Part shown: one piece after another, positions 44,330-53,123 of the stretch
How positions within the stretch are numbered: position 1 is the stretch's first letter
Layout of the letters: each line of letters opens with the position of its first letter
Origin: Streptomyces sp. NBC_00273
GTDB taxonomy: Bacteria > Actinomycetota > Actinomycetes > Streptomycetales > Streptomycetaceae
Assembly: GCF_036178145.1 (NCBI RefSeq)
Contig: NZ_CP108067.1
Location: forward strand, 9,439,001 to 9,503,000
Direction: 5' to 3'
DNA: 64,000 bases
Program-made: the position numbers and the translations under genes
Notes under the pieces: model-generated
Database searches by the model: none
What the model was told of the DNA's origin: nothing
What the model saw: the letters and a program-made list of their open reading frames with translations, nothing else

Positions 44330-44615
44330 TTGGTCGGAGCAGATCGTCCTGGTGTGGGCCGACGGCGGCTACGCGGGTCGCCTGGTCAGCTGGGCGAAGC
44401 AGCAACAGGGGCTCGCTCTGGAGATCGTCAAGCGCAGCGACGACGCCTCGGGGTTCGTGGTGCTGCCCGGACGCCGGGTGGTGGAACGCGCGCTGAGCTG
44501 GCTGATGCGCTCACGGCGCCTGGTGCGCGACTACGAGATGCTGTCCGCCGTGCATGAGTAGATGCTGCTGTGGTCGATGACGATGCTCATGAGCCGCTGG
44601 CTGGCCCGGCGGTGA
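44330..44615 (+). pseudogene. IS5-family transposase C-terminal remnant
   Basis: Reads VLVWADGGYAGRLVSWAKQQ, LEIVKRSDDASGFVVLPGRR, RRVVERALSWLMRSRRLVRD, the end of an IS5-type transposase with the third catalytic Glu region (ERALSW). A TAG at 44559-44561 replaces a glutamine codon (CAG in the copy at 45460). The frame then continues to LMSRWLARR and a TGA. N-terminal two thirds missing. Confidence 0.75.
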
Positions 44616-44637
44616 GCGTGAACCGTCCCGGGGTGGG
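44545..44637 (+). repeat. 93-bp direct repeat, left copy
   Basis: Matches 45460-45552 with only four visible differences over 93 bp, same orientation. It covers the transposase C-terminal codons and the first bases after the stop. Confidence 0.9.
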
Positions 44638-44668
44638 TCCGGGCCTTTACCCGTGAAGGCCCGGACCC
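44635..44668. terminator. perfect 13-bp hairpin terminator
   Basis: GGGTCCGGGCCTT pairs exactly with AAGGCCCGGACCC around the loop TACCCGTG. It lies just beyond the 3' end of the HAD gene (minus strand) and downstream of the transposase remnant (plus strand), and could end both. Confidence 0.8.
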
Positions 44669-44681
44669 ACGATCGAGGGCG

Positions 44682-45410
44682 TCATACAGCACGATCTGGT
44701 TCGCGGAACGGTTGAGGATCCACAGCACGCGATGCCCACGTGGTGTCCCGGCTCCCCCCGGACACACACGCGCCGAATTCAGAGGTATCGAGATCCTTGA
44801 GGGACTCCAGTACCAGAGTGGCAATCGCAAAGCGAGGGTCGCAGCGATCGGCGGCCTCGGGAACGGCGACGACCGTCATCTGGGCTGACACGCCAGCGAG
44901 GACGCCGTTGAGCGAGTCCTCAATCACAATGCATTCGTCGGGTGACGCACCGAGGGCGGCGGCTGCGCGGAGATAGGCGCCCGGGTGGGGCTTGCCGTGT
45001 TCGTCGTCTTCGGCCGAAAACACGGCATCGAAAGATCGGTCAAGGCCGGTGCTCGCGAGCGCATGCCGAATCACCGACTCCGGCGAAGATGACACGACGG
45101 CCATCGCCCTCGATGCACGCGCGCACGCCGCGACGGCGTGTTCGGCGCCGGGTTTCAGCGCCACTCCCTCCAACCTACGGCACACGGCGGCCACGATCTG
45201 CTGCTCGACGTGGTCGGGGTCGGCTTGAATGGTGGCCCGATCGAACCAATAGGCCACCATGTCCCTTTGCCGCAGCCCGCGCGTCGCCGCCTGCATTTCC
45301 GTTGTGAGGTGCAGGCCAAGCGGACCGAACACTTCACGCTTTGCCGCGTCCCAGATCGGCTCGGAGTCGATCAAAAGGCCGTCTAGGTCGAATAGGACAA
45401 TCGGTTGCAT
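44682..45410 (-). CDS. HAD-superfamily phosphatase (subfamily IA, phosphosugar type)
   Basis: Protein of 242 residues. Motif I is FDLDGLLIDSEP with Asp8 and Asp10; motif II is VVSSSPESVI; the lysine of motif III is in HGKPHPGAYL; motif IV is IVIEDSLNGV. A cap domain lies between motif I and II. Relatives dephosphorylate sugar phosphates such as 2-deoxyglucose 6-phosphate. The last 30 residues extend past the normal fold. The gene lies between two 93-bp direct repeats of a decayed IS end. Confidence 0.85.
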   Translation of the reverse strand: MQPIVLFDLDGLLIDSEPIWDAAKREVFGPLGLHLTTEMQAATRGLRQRDMVAYWFDRATIQADPDHVEQQIVAAVCRRLEGVALKPGAEHAVAACARASRAMAVVSSSPESVIRHALASTGLDRSFDAVFSAEDDEHGKPHPGAYLRAAAALGASPDECIVIEDSLNGVLAGVSAQMTVVAVPEAADRCDPRFAIATLVLESLKDLDTSEFGACVSGGSRDTTWASRAVDPQPFREPDRAV

Positions 45411-45459
45411 CGGTTGCTCTTTCGTTGGCGATCACGCGAGGACGAGACGATTCGCTGCC

Positions 45460-45552
45460 CCGCCGTGCATGAGCAGATGGTGCCGTGGTCGATGACGATC
45501 CTCATGAGCCGCTGGCTGGCCCGGCGGTGAGCGTGAACCGTCCCGGGGTGGG
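45460..45552 (+). repeat. 93-bp direct repeat, right copy
   Basis: Second copy of 44545-44637. Here the glutamine codon is intact (CAG), so this is closer to the ancestral transposase end. Confidence 0.9.
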
Positions 45553-46116
45553 CTCGTCTGCCCAGCCCCGGTCGGCCAGCCGCTTCGTCTTCGATCGAAC
45601 TCCTTCCACATTAGCCGGAACCGGCTCCAATCCGAGTACGGCAGTGATCTCCTGACAGGACATCACTGGCTTCCCGTCGGATGCTTGTTCGGTGAGCGTG
45701 GCGAGGATGCGCTGGTAGTGGGGAGCGAGCGCGTCCATGGAAAGCGCGGGACGTCACACCGGGACGATCGAGCCCGATCGCGCGGCCCTCGGTAGGGGAA
45801 CCTCGGCGGGCGCGTGCGTCGTGGGCTCCGACCCGGAAGATTCACCGGCTTCCGGGCCAGCTTCGCCTGCCGGTCCGGGCCGCGGCCCGGACAGAACCTC
45901 GCCAACGCGCTGCCGGGCGATCAGCTACTCGTGCCAGGCTGTCTCCGCTTCGGCGAGCTCAGCGAGTACCCGGTCCGCCACCTCCCGAAGCTCCTCCACG
46001 CGCTCACGCGCAGCCAGCTCCCGCTCCTCCAGGAGACCCACCACCGACGCCATCCCGGCACCTCCACCAACGAGACAACCCAACGGCCCGAGCATGCCTT
46101 GCCATGCCGGCATCAT
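45502..46116 (-). pseudogene. Streptomyces IS-associated protein with two in-frame stops
   Basis: One frame from 46116 to 45502 is interrupted by TAG (45927-45925) and TGA (45756-45754). It begins ERELAARERVEELREVADRV, continues as LIARQRVGEVLSGPRPGP, then GSIVPV, and ends with the small domain YQRILATLTEQASDGKPVM and VEGVRSKTKRLADRGW. In intact relatives both stop positions are tryptophan as I recall, so each is a single G-to-A change of TGG. The family lies next to IS5-type transposases. The piece from ATG 45738 (78 residues) is still open and could be made. Confidence 0.7.
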
Positions 46117-46169
46117 GCCTGAACTGCGGAAACCAGCCGTTCAAGTTCGGTACGACAACGGCTTCTAAG

Positions 46170-46394
46170 GCCTGCGAGCCCGATCTCGTTGAACTTGTGG
46201 ATCACGTCGCGGACGGTGTCCTCGTCCGCCTGGACCAGTCGTGCGATGACCGGGACCGTGCTGCTGCCGGCCGAGGCCAGCAGCATCATCGCCCGCCGAA
46301 ACCGCACAGAACTGGTACTGCCCCGCCGGACGACGTGCTGGAGTTTCTGCCCCTCCTGCCCGCTCAGCCCACGGACCCTGACTGGTTGCGCCAT
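46170..46394 (-). pseudogene. IS630-family transposase N-terminal remnant
   Basis: Minus strand reads VRVRGLSGQEGQKLQHVVRR, RRAMMLLASAGSSTVPVIAR, LVQADEDTVRDVIHKFNEIG: the helix-turn-helix of an IS630 transposase. After GLAGL the homology stops and a foreign tail follows. The catalytic DDE domain is missing. Confidence 0.8.
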
Positions 46395-46839
46395 CCCGCC
46401 TCCCCACGCTGGTTGGAAGCGTCGTCACTTCCAACCAGCACAACGAGCAACCCGGCAAAGGCTCGCGGTCACAGCACTGGGGATCGTCATAGATCAATGG
46501 TCACGCGGCTGCCTGCACCAACCCTTTGGAGACGCAGCTTCACGCTCGCCCGTCAAACGTCGACGGTAATGATCAAGATCCAGCCTCACAGGACGAAGCC
46601 GGAAGATGAAGAACAAGCTCAGCGGGAGAGGCAGGCCACCATGCGCGCGCAACGAGGGCACCGCCCCGGCTGCCGACGGCATCGGCCTCCAGCCGCCCAC
46701 CTACGGCCTTCCCTCCCCGGTCCTTCTGGCCCGCGCGGACCGGGGCTTCGCCCGGTTCCTCGGCCGGCACGGCGAGGACCAGACGATCGGGCCTGCGGAG
46801 AGGACACCTGCGCGAAGACGCCCAGTAGCGAGGCTCGCC
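46395..46839. other. intergenic stretch without a gene
   Basis: No coding signal is convincing. The part next to the IS630 remnant may include its original upstream flank. Confidence 0.35.
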
Positions 46840-47274
46840 GTGCACACCAGCAGCCACACGGTCCTGCACGACCCCGACGGCCTGATCGAGGCAGAACTCC
46901 CGCTCGACCGCGAACCGTACGAGAGCCTCGTCAAAGCCGTCCTCGCCTGGACCAGCGAGGACACGCTCGCCGTACGCGGATACGAGCAGATCTACCTCCA
47001 ACTCACCGGGCACGCCCGGGCAGTCGCCGCCGACGTCCGGCGCCGCGCGAGCCAGCTGCCGAAGAGCAGCGGTCGGCGGGCGTTCGCCGACGTCGTCCTG
47101 CGGGAGGTGGAAGGCTCGCTGTGCGCGACCCTGGAGGGCACCGTGCACTGCGTCCAGAAGCGAGCCCGCCTCGTCCCGCGCCCTCTACGAACGGTTGGAC
47201 CGGCTGGAGGCCGGGCTCGCCCCGAAGGGGGGTGCACCGGAAGGGGCTGGACAGTTGTCTGGGGGTTGTACTAG
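46840..47274 (+). CDS. DUF6415 family protein
   Basis: From a GTG at 46840 the frame reads HDPDGLIEAELPLDREPYE, AWTSEDTLAVRGYEQIYLQL and TGHARAVAADVRRRASQLPK, then FADVVLREVEGSLCATLEG. This is the DUF6415 pattern, a Streptomyces family linked in annotations to natural-product or mobile clusters. At about 47175 the expected ending (YERLDRLEA) sits in another frame, so the C-terminus is shifted and the last 35 residues are foreign. It may still be made. Confidence 0.65.
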   Translation: MHTSSHTVLHDPDGLIEAELPLDREPYESLVKAVLAWTSEDTLAVRGYEQIYLQLTGHARAVAADVRRRASQLPKSSGRRAFADVVLREVEGSLCATLEGTVHCVQKRARLVPRPLRTVGPAGGRARPEGGCTGRGWTVVWGLY

Positions 47275-47659
47275 GCGGGGGACCGGAGGTACTGCCAGAG
47301 GTGTGCCCCCCCGATGCTGGTGATCTTCCGTTTGTGCAGGTCAGACGCCATGGGCGAGCCCCTTTCGGAAAGCGACACCTCTGATTCGTTAGCAATGAGA
47401 GGTTCTGGATCTCTGAGGGCCTGGCGGGCGGTGTCCAGCCCCGTGGGGCTCTCGGGTTCGGGATCTTCGATGGATGAGCTGCCGCACGGTGACGCGTTCT
47501 TCCTCAAGAGCTTCGAGATCTGGACACGGCGTGCGCCCGTGCGGTCCGGCGGTGCCGCGCACGGCTGATGAGGTGGCGGACCTTGGAGTCCTGGAATCAG
47601 TGCGCCGTGCGGCCCCGCGTGCTCGTGTTCGAGAGCGGCGCCGGGGAAGGGGCGGGATC

Positions 47660-47820
47660 CATGGATGCGTTCTGCGGGATCGACTGGGTGGAGGGACACC
47701 ACGACATCGCGCTCGTTGACGACACCGGCAAGCTGCTGGCCAAGTGCCGGATCAACGAAGATCTGGACGGCCACCGGCTGCTGCTGGCCGAGCACGGCGA
47801 CACTGCGGAGACGGGCCGGC
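47660..47820 (+). pseudogene. IS110-family transposase N-terminal fragment
   Basis: Starts FCGIDWVEGHHDIALVDDTG and KLLAKCRINEDLDGHRLLL, the DEDD-type N-terminus of IS110 transposases with its first catalytic aspartate. It is cut off after about 50 codons. It lies antisense to the end of the mannosyltransferase gene. Confidence 0.75.
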
Positions 47821-49134
47821 CGTGGCGTTGGTGGCAGTGCACAGGCGGCTGGCCACGGTCCGCTGGTGGTGCGGCGGTTCGCTCGCGGAGTGGGGCGTGG
47901 CGGGGCGGTCGGCCGACAGGCGGGCGGTGAACCGGGGCCAGGCGATCAGGACGATGGGGTAGATGGCGTAGCCGATGCGGGTGGCCGGGGATAGCGCTAT
48001 CGCCAGGAGCAGCCCCAGGGCCAGCCTGTCGGCGGCGGCGACGGTACTCCGCGGCGGGCGGACCAGCAGGGACGCCCCCATACCCACCGCGCTCAACGCG
48101 ATCAGCGCCGTGGTCACTGCCTTGCCGTGAGGAATCAGTAGAACGATCAGGTGCCCGAGCAGGGGACTCTGGGCGGAAGACGCCGTGGGGCCGAGGCCCA
48201 GCGGGTAGAGGACGACGTTCTGGTAGAAGGCGTTGATATCGACCAGCACCGCGGGTGTGATGGTGAGCGCGGCCAGCCCGGTGGCCGCTGCCGCGCACCT
48301 GAACGCGGCGCGCCTCCCGCCCCGTACCGCGAGTACGGCGACGATCACCGGGATGGCCGGCCAGGCGGTCCACTTCAGAACGGCGGCTACCCCCACGACC
48401 AGGCCGGCGCGCCCGGCGTGACCCCGCTGTGTGAAGGCCAGGGCCAGGCAGAGCAGTCCGATGACCGGCGGGTCCACGCCGCCGATGCTCAGGGGCAGCG
48501 CGACGACAGGACAGGCGATCAGCCACAGGGCGCCCGTCAGCCCGGCGGTGGCGCCGTGCGCGGTGCGGCTTGGCCCCGTAGCGAGGCCCCCGCCCCCGAT
48601 CAGCACCCGGACGGCTCCCGCTACGGCCGCGAGGAACCCGACGAGGAACCACACGCGGGCGCTGGCGAACGGGGTGTCACCGAACAGCAGGTGCGGTACC
48701 CCGAAGAGCGCCATGCCGGGAAGGTAGGGGTTGAAGTCCCGTACGGCGTGCGGCGCGGGGTTGTATGGAGTTCCGGTGGAGAACAGCAGGTCGGCCGCCC
48801 GTTCCACGACGCCGACTTCCATCTGCGCCCTGCCGATCACCGACAGGTACAGCAGCGGTATCACCGCAGCACCGGTGACGGCGACCACGGCGGGAGTGCG
48901 GGCCCACGGCGTGGACGACAGCGCCGCGAACAGAGCCGCGCAGGCGTATCCCGCCGCGCCGACCAGGCCCCACACCTTCTGCGAGGTGTGGTCGGGAGAC
49001 GCCAGCCCCACCACGAGTGCCGACACCGCGCACGCCAGCAGGACCAACCGGTCCCACCGTCGTCCGCCGGCGAAGGGCTTGGCTGCGGAGCGAGACCGTG
49101 ACCGAGGCTCCTGTTTCCGAGCGGCTTGCGACAT
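47752..49134 (-). CDS. GT87-like polyprenol-phosphate-mannose-dependent mannosyltransferase
   Basis: Protein of 460 residues with about ten membrane helices (LVLLACAVSALVVGLASPDH, VVAVTGAAVIPLLYLSVIG and so on). The first periplasmic loop holds FNPYLPGMALFGVP, the acidic/aromatic loop of GT87/DUF2029 enzymes, which transfer mannose from polyprenyl phosphate-mannose to surface glycans. KWTAWPAIPVIVAVLA lies in a later loop region. The last 40 or so residues are polar and overlap the antisense IS110 fragment, so the true C-terminus may be altered. Confidence 0.7.
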   Translation of the reverse strand: MSQAARKQEPRSRSRSAAKPFAGGRRWDRLVLLACAVSALVVGLASPDHTSQKVWGLVGAAGYACAALFAALSSTPWARTPAVVAVTGAAVIPLLYLSVIGRAQMEVGVVERAADLLFSTGTPYNPAPHAVRDFNPYLPGMALFGVPHLLFGDTPFASARVWFLVGFLAAVAGAVRVLIGGGGLATGPSRTAHGATAGLTGALWLIACPVVALPLSIGGVDPPVIGLLCLALAFTQRGHAGRAGLVVGVAAVLKWTAWPAIPVIVAVLAVRGGRRAAFRCAAAATGLAALTITPAVLVDINAFYQNVVLYPLGLGPTASSAQSPLLGHLIVLLIPHGKAVTTALIALSAVGMGASLLVRPPRSTVAAADRLALGLLLAIALSPATRIGYAIYPIVLIAWPRFTARLSADRPATPHSASEPPHHQRTVASRLCTATNATAGPSPQCRRARPAAAGGRPDLR

Positions 49135-49778
49135 CAGGCATCAACCTTTGAAGAAGAGGTGAGGGCATGAGGGCATGACGAAGTGAGGGCGAGGGGGGAA
49201 GTGGGAGAGTGCCACCGGTACCGGAGTGCTTCCGGAGGGGTTCGAATCGCGGCTTTGGCAGGCGTGGCAGGGTCCGGCGACAGCGACAGCGACAGTGGAC
49301 TGCCGGGCGCCGGGCGCCGGGCGCCGGGCGCCGGGAGCCGGGTTCCGGTGGCCCGGTCTGTGACGGCGGTGCGCGCTCCTCCGGTGTGGAGGCCGCGCAC
49401 CGCACGTAAGGCTCTTACTCCGGCGCGGGCTCCGGCGACCGTCATCGCGCCGGTCCCCGGGGGCGACGGCTGTGGCGGCACCGCTGTTGGCCGGGGATCG
49501 GGACGTCATGGCCGCGGCGCCGTACGCGGGGCCGGACACGTGCCGCGCGGGTCTCGACGGCACGGTGGCACGGCGCCAGGCAGGCGCGATCGCGGGGAGG
49601 GTGCCCGGCGACCGGCCCCCGCCTGACCTGGGACTTCGTACCGTCTGCCGGTTCGTCAGGGCGGCTGGGGACGGCGTAGACAGGCACTCACACGGCGGCA
49701 CTCATGCGGCAGTGCTTACAAGCCGGTGCTCATGAGGCAGCGCTTACGAGGCAGTGCCTACGAGCCGCAGGGCGGCGC
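49135..49778. other. gap with several tandem repeats
   Basis: No gene is supported. GCGACA x3 (49277-49294) and CCGGGCG x5 (49303-49337) follow each other. An imperfect repeat of about 14-25 bp (GGCAGTGCTTAC-like units) occupies 49686-49780, just before the end of the permease gene. Confidence 0.5.
49303..49337. repeat. 7-bp tandem repeat CCGGGCG x5
   Basis: Four CCGGGCG and one CCGGGAG unit. Seven bases is not a multiple of three, and it lies in the gap. Confidence 0.9.
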
Positions 49779-50807
49779 TCACTCGGTGGCGCTCGCGCCG
49801 CGCGGCGTGCCGCCCGTACAGCTCTTCAGCACGCGGTACGCGGCGAAGACCAGTACGGCGACGAGGGCGCAGGTGAGGGCCGTCGCCATGAGCTGGAGGG
49901 GCCAGTAGTGGGCGAGGGGGTGGAAGTCGCGGTAGTAGCCGACGGCGTCGAGCTTGTCGTACGTGGCGCGGCAGTCAGGGAAGACGTCGCCGCCGCAGTA
50001 GGGGTTCGGCAGTCGGGCGCCGGTGGAGGTGAGGATGCCCTCGTCGACCGCGATCCCCGTGCCTGACGGAGCGCCCTGCACCCGGTTGCGCACCTGGGTC
50101 ACGCTGGGCCACAGGTAGGGCAGCGCCGTGTGGACGATGGCGAACACGCCGGTCGTGGCGACGACGGAGGTGCCGAGGGCGAGCAGGGAGCGGCGCCAGA
50201 GCAGACCGACCAGGACTCCGACGACGAGGCCCAGGAGGGCCAGGGCGACCGTGAGCGGCCCGCCCGAGTAGAAGGTCGGGAAGTCGGACCAGGACTTCGC
50301 GGTGTCGATGCGGCCGTTCCCGGCCGACCAGGCAAGGTGGTGCAGCGCGACCACGAGTCCGGTGCCTGCGACGACGAAGGCGGCCGGGAGGGCGAGTTTG
50401 GCGGTGAGCCAGCGCACCGGGGAAACCGACTGGGCCCAGGTCAGCTGAGCGGTGCCCGTCTCCAGTTCCCTGCTGGTCAGTGTGGCCCCGGCCCAGGCGG
50501 CTATGAGGAAGGGGAGGGCGAGGACGGCGAAGGTGGTGGCGGAGTAGACGTCCTTGTAGCGGATGATCGCGGGCTGGTCGTAGGTGCACTTCGACGCCCC
50601 GGCACACGCGTTGTACTGCTCCCACGCCGCCGCGGAGGCGTCGGTGAGCGGGCCGCCCAGCCACAGCAGCGCGGCCGAGAGTAGGACCACGAGGCCGCCC
50701 CAGACGCACAGCGCCGGCCGGTGCAGGCGCAGCAGCCACCGGGTCAGACGGGGCGCGGGGGACGGGTGCCGGGTGGCCGCGGGAGCGGTGGGGGCAACGG
50801 CGGTCAT
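49779..50807 (-). CDS. ABC transporter permease
   Basis: Protein of 342 residues with about six membrane helices: CVWGGLVVLLSAALLWLGG, FAVLALPFLIAAWAGATLTS, LPAAFVVAGTGLVVALHHLA, VALALLGLVVGVLVGLLW, SVVATTGVFAIVHTALPYLW, LMATALTCALVAVLVFAAY. The SRELETGTAQLTWAQSVSP motif after helix two is typical for ABC-2-type permeases. ATG 50807 overlaps the ATPase stop by four bases. It is the third gene of the GntR-ABC operon. Confidence 0.85.
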   Translation of the reverse strand: MTAVAPTAPAATRHPSPAPRLTRWLLRLHRPALCVWGGLVVLLSAALLWLGGPLTDASAAAWEQYNACAGASKCTYDQPAIIRYKDVYSATTFAVLALPFLIAAWAGATLTSRELETGTAQLTWAQSVSPVRWLTAKLALPAAFVVAGTGLVVALHHLAWSAGNGRIDTAKSWSDFPTFYSGGPLTVALALLGLVVGVLVGLLWRRSLLALGTSVVATTGVFAIVHTALPYLWPSVTQVRNRVQGAPSGTGIAVDEGILTSTGARLPNPYCGGDVFPDCRATYDKLDAVGYYRDFHPLAHYWPLQLMATALTCALVAVLVFAAYRVLKSCTGGTPRGASATE

Positions 50808-51784
50808 GCGGGCTCCTCCTGGGGCATGGCGGAGGCGGAAGCCGCTTCCTGGGTCGTGGGGGAGGCAGAAGTGGAATCAGAAGCGGAAGCAGAATCGAAG
50901 GCGGGGCCGAGAGCGAGCGGGGGCGCCGCCGGATTGCGCAGGTGGGCGAGGAGCAGCGCCTCCAGGGACAGGTCGTTCGTCTGCCAGCCGGCGGGCAGCG
51001 GCCCTGCGGGGCGGACGAGGGCGGTGACCTGGCGACCGGTGATACGGGATTCCACCGTGGTGTGCGGGGCCAGGTCGAAGCCGGCGCCGGCCTCCCGTGC
51101 GGGCCCGGTGATCAGGGAGTGCGCGGCGAGCAAGTCGTCGATGTCACCTGCCAGACGCACCCGGCCGTCGCCGATCAGCAGCAAGTGGTCGCAGGAATCC
51201 TCCAGTTCGGCGATGACGTGTGAGGACATCACGATGGTGGTGCCGTACCGCGCGGCCGTGGCCATGAGCGTGCCCATCAGCTCGTGCCGGGCCAGCGGGT
51301 CGAGGTCGGCCACCGGCTCGTCCAGCAGCAGCAGTTCCGGCCGCTTGGCGAGGGCCAGGGCGAGCGCCACGCGGGTGCGCTGGCCGCCGGACAGGGAGCG
51401 GACACGGGCTCCGAGGTCCAGGCCACCGCCCGCCGCGACCCGCTCCGCGGTGTCCGCGTCCCAGCTGTCGGGGTTGAGATCGGCGCCCATGCGGAGCGTC
51501 TCGGCGACGGTGAGCTGCGGGTACAGCGGTTTGTCCTGGGAGACGAAGCCGATCCGCGGCCGCATGTGGGCCGGGTGCCCGCCGAGCACCGTGACCGAAC
51601 CCTCGCTCGGGGCGATCAGCCCCGCCGCCAGGGCGAGCAGCGTCGACTTGCCCGCGCCGTTGGGCCCCACGAGCGCACTGACACGTCCGGCCGGCAGCCG
51701 AAACGTGCAGTCACGCAGGGCCCACCCGCCGCGCCGCCGGAACGCCTTCCCCAGCCCGGTTGCCTCGATGGCACTGCTCGTCAT
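50804..51784 (-). CDS. ABC transporter ATP-binding protein
   Basis: Protein of 326 residues with all ATPase motifs: Walker A GPNGAGKST (40-48), Q-loop FVSQDKPL, signature LSGGQRTRV, Walker B LLLLDEPVADLD, and H-loop SSHV. The last 35 residues are rich in serine and alanine (SASASDSTSASPTTQE) and are coded by an irregular GGAAGC/GGAATC-type hexamer repeat. It starts in the ATGA overlap with the GntR gene. It is likely an exporter of a drug or lipid. Confidence 0.9.
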   Translation of the reverse strand: MTSSAIEATGLGKAFRRRGGWALRDCTFRLPAGRVSALVGPNGAGKSTLLALAAGLIAPSEGSVTVLGGHPAHMRPRIGFVSQDKPLYPQLTVAETLRMGADLNPDSWDADTAERVAAGGGLDLGARVRSLSGGQRTRVALALALAKRPELLLLDEPVADLDPLARHELMGTLMATAARYGTTIVMSSHVIAELEDSCDHLLLIGDGRVRLAGDIDDLLAAHSLITGPAREAGAGFDLAPHTTVESRITGRQVTALVRPAGPLPAGWQTNDLSLEALLLAHLRNPAAPPLALGPAFDSASASDSTSASPTTQEAASASAMPQEEPA

Positions 51785-52182
51785 CGGTGATCCTGTTCCT
51801 TCTCGGTGGTATCGAAGTGCTCGTCCAGCACGACAGCGAAGAGTGCCGCCACGTCATCCCGCTCCAGGCCGGCCGCCCGAGCTCGCGACGCCCACTCGGA
51901 GAGCTCGCCCCGCAGTGGAGAGTCACTCGGTGTGGCACCGAGTGATCTGCGAACGAAGGTGCCGAGGCCTCGACGGGCCTCGACCAGGCCCTCGCGTTCC
52001 AGTTCCCGGTAGGCCTTGAGCACCGTGTTCGGGTTGACTGCCGTGGCCTCCACGACCTCTCGGGCAGCCGGAAGCTTGTCGCCCGGCTCCAGCAGGCCCA
52101 GGCGCAAGGCCTGCTTGGTCTGCTGGACGATCTGTACGTAGGTGGCAACCCCGCTGCGCCGGTCGATCCGGTATTCGATCAT
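51781..52182 (-). CDS. GntR-family (YtrA type) transcriptional regulator
   Basis: Protein of 133 residues from ATG 52182; a GTG four codons earlier lacks spacing. The winged helix reads YVQIVQQTKQALRLGLLEPG, LPAAREVVEATAVNPNTVLK and YRELEREGLVEARRGLG. Only a short C-terminal helix follows, which is typical of the YtrA subgroup that controls ABC exporter operons in response to antibiotics. It is the first gene of the three-gene operon, with a palindrome just upstream. Confidence 0.9.
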   Translation of the reverse strand: MIEYRIDRRSGVATYVQIVQQTKQALRLGLLEPGDKLPAAREVVEATAVNPNTVLKAYRELEREGLVEARRGLGTFVRRSLGATPSDSPLRGELSEWASRARAAGLERDDVAALFAVVLDEHFDTTEKEQDHR

Positions 52183-52199
52183 CCCGGCAAACACCCTTT

Positions 52200-52222
52200 C
52201 ACTATTTGAGTAGTGAATAGTG
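52200..52222. promoter_or_regulatory. GntR operator palindrome
   Basis: CACTATT (52200-52206) and AATAGTG (52216-52222) are perfect inverted repeats 9 bp apart. An inner half-site TAGTG (52211-52215) pairs with CACTA as well. It lies 18 bp before the GntR start. Confidence 0.75.
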
Positions 52223-52319
52223 GATCGAGGAGGACGCGGATGTCAAGGAGAGCGCCAGCCACGTGGTCCGGCACACGTCGCTGCGCTGGCGGCAGGTGCG
52301 TCTGCGGCGGGCCCACGTA

Positions 52320-52614
52320 CGACGGCCCCCGAGGGCCGCTCGCAGTGACGGCGGAATCGCGTTTCCGTATCGCGTCGCTGACGAAGGCCTTCACCTCACT
52401 GGCACTGGTCCGCCCGCTGCGGGACAACTGCGTCCCGCTGCGCACACCCGTCGTCGAACTGCCCGACCACGCGCCGGACTGGCGGGCCGGCGGACCGGCG
52501 GACCGGCGGACCGGCGAGAGTCTCACCGTCGAGCAGATCCTGGGTCAGGTCTCCGGCCTGCGCGAATCGGTGGACGCGGCAACCGTGAAGGCGCTGGGTG
52601 AGGGGGCACCATGA
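52320..52614 (+). pseudogene. class C beta-lactamase-like serine hydrolase fragment
   Basis: Reads SRFRIASLTKAFTSLALV, the SxxK active-site motif of beta-lactamase-class-C and D-Ala-D-Ala carboxypeptidase proteins, followed by ESLTVEQILGQVSGLRES. The repeat at 52487-52518 expands the segment before it. The YxN and HxG motifs and the rest are missing. The start also appears displaced. Confidence 0.55.
52487..52518. repeat. 8-bp tandem repeat CCGGCGGA x4
   Basis: Three perfect CCGGCGGA units and one CCGGCGAG, inside the serine-hydrolase fragment. Eight bases per unit changes the frame with each copy. Confidence 0.9.
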
Positions 52615-53092
52615 CGGCGCGGCCCCCGTGCAGGGGTCGCGTGTGGGCGGGGCTTGCGAGTTCCCTGTGGTGGGTGCTGTCCGCCACGGACCGCATCGTC
52701 GTGGAGGGGGAACGTGATGGTGTGGACGGGCAGGCAGCGCCGTACCGGCGCCGGTGTGCTGGTGGCGACGGTCCTGGCCACGGGCGGCTGATGGGCCGGC
52801 TGGTCCCGATGCGGCCACCTAGCCGTCCTCGACCCCAACCACCAGTGGACGGGGGTGCGGTTTGCTTCCTGGCGGAAGCCCGCGTCACCGCGCCCCGCCA
52901 GCAGTAGCTGACCTGTGACAACCGTCCCTGCTTCGCTGGCACAGGTCAGTAGCCGCGGCTGGTCTTAGAACACGATGCTGCAACACGGCTAAGCGTTGCA
53001 CCCTCACCTGCACAAACAGCGGCCCACAGCCATCAGGGGACCTGTGTTGCCGCCCGTGTTGCACCGCCGTCCGGTGCCAGAAGGCAAGACGA

Positions 53093-53123
53093 AGGCCCCG
53101 GGGGTCACGACGTCCCGGGGCCT
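53093..53123. terminator. 10-bp hairpin terminator
   Basis: AGGCCCCGGG (53093-53102) pairs with CCCGGGGCCT (53114-53123). The parent gene is not clear, since both flanks are gene-free. Confidence 0.6.

Noticed and set aside
45739..46168. Plus-strand frame of 143 codons
   Set aside because: It is antisense to the IS-associated gene, whose frame is supported by family resemblance despite two stops.
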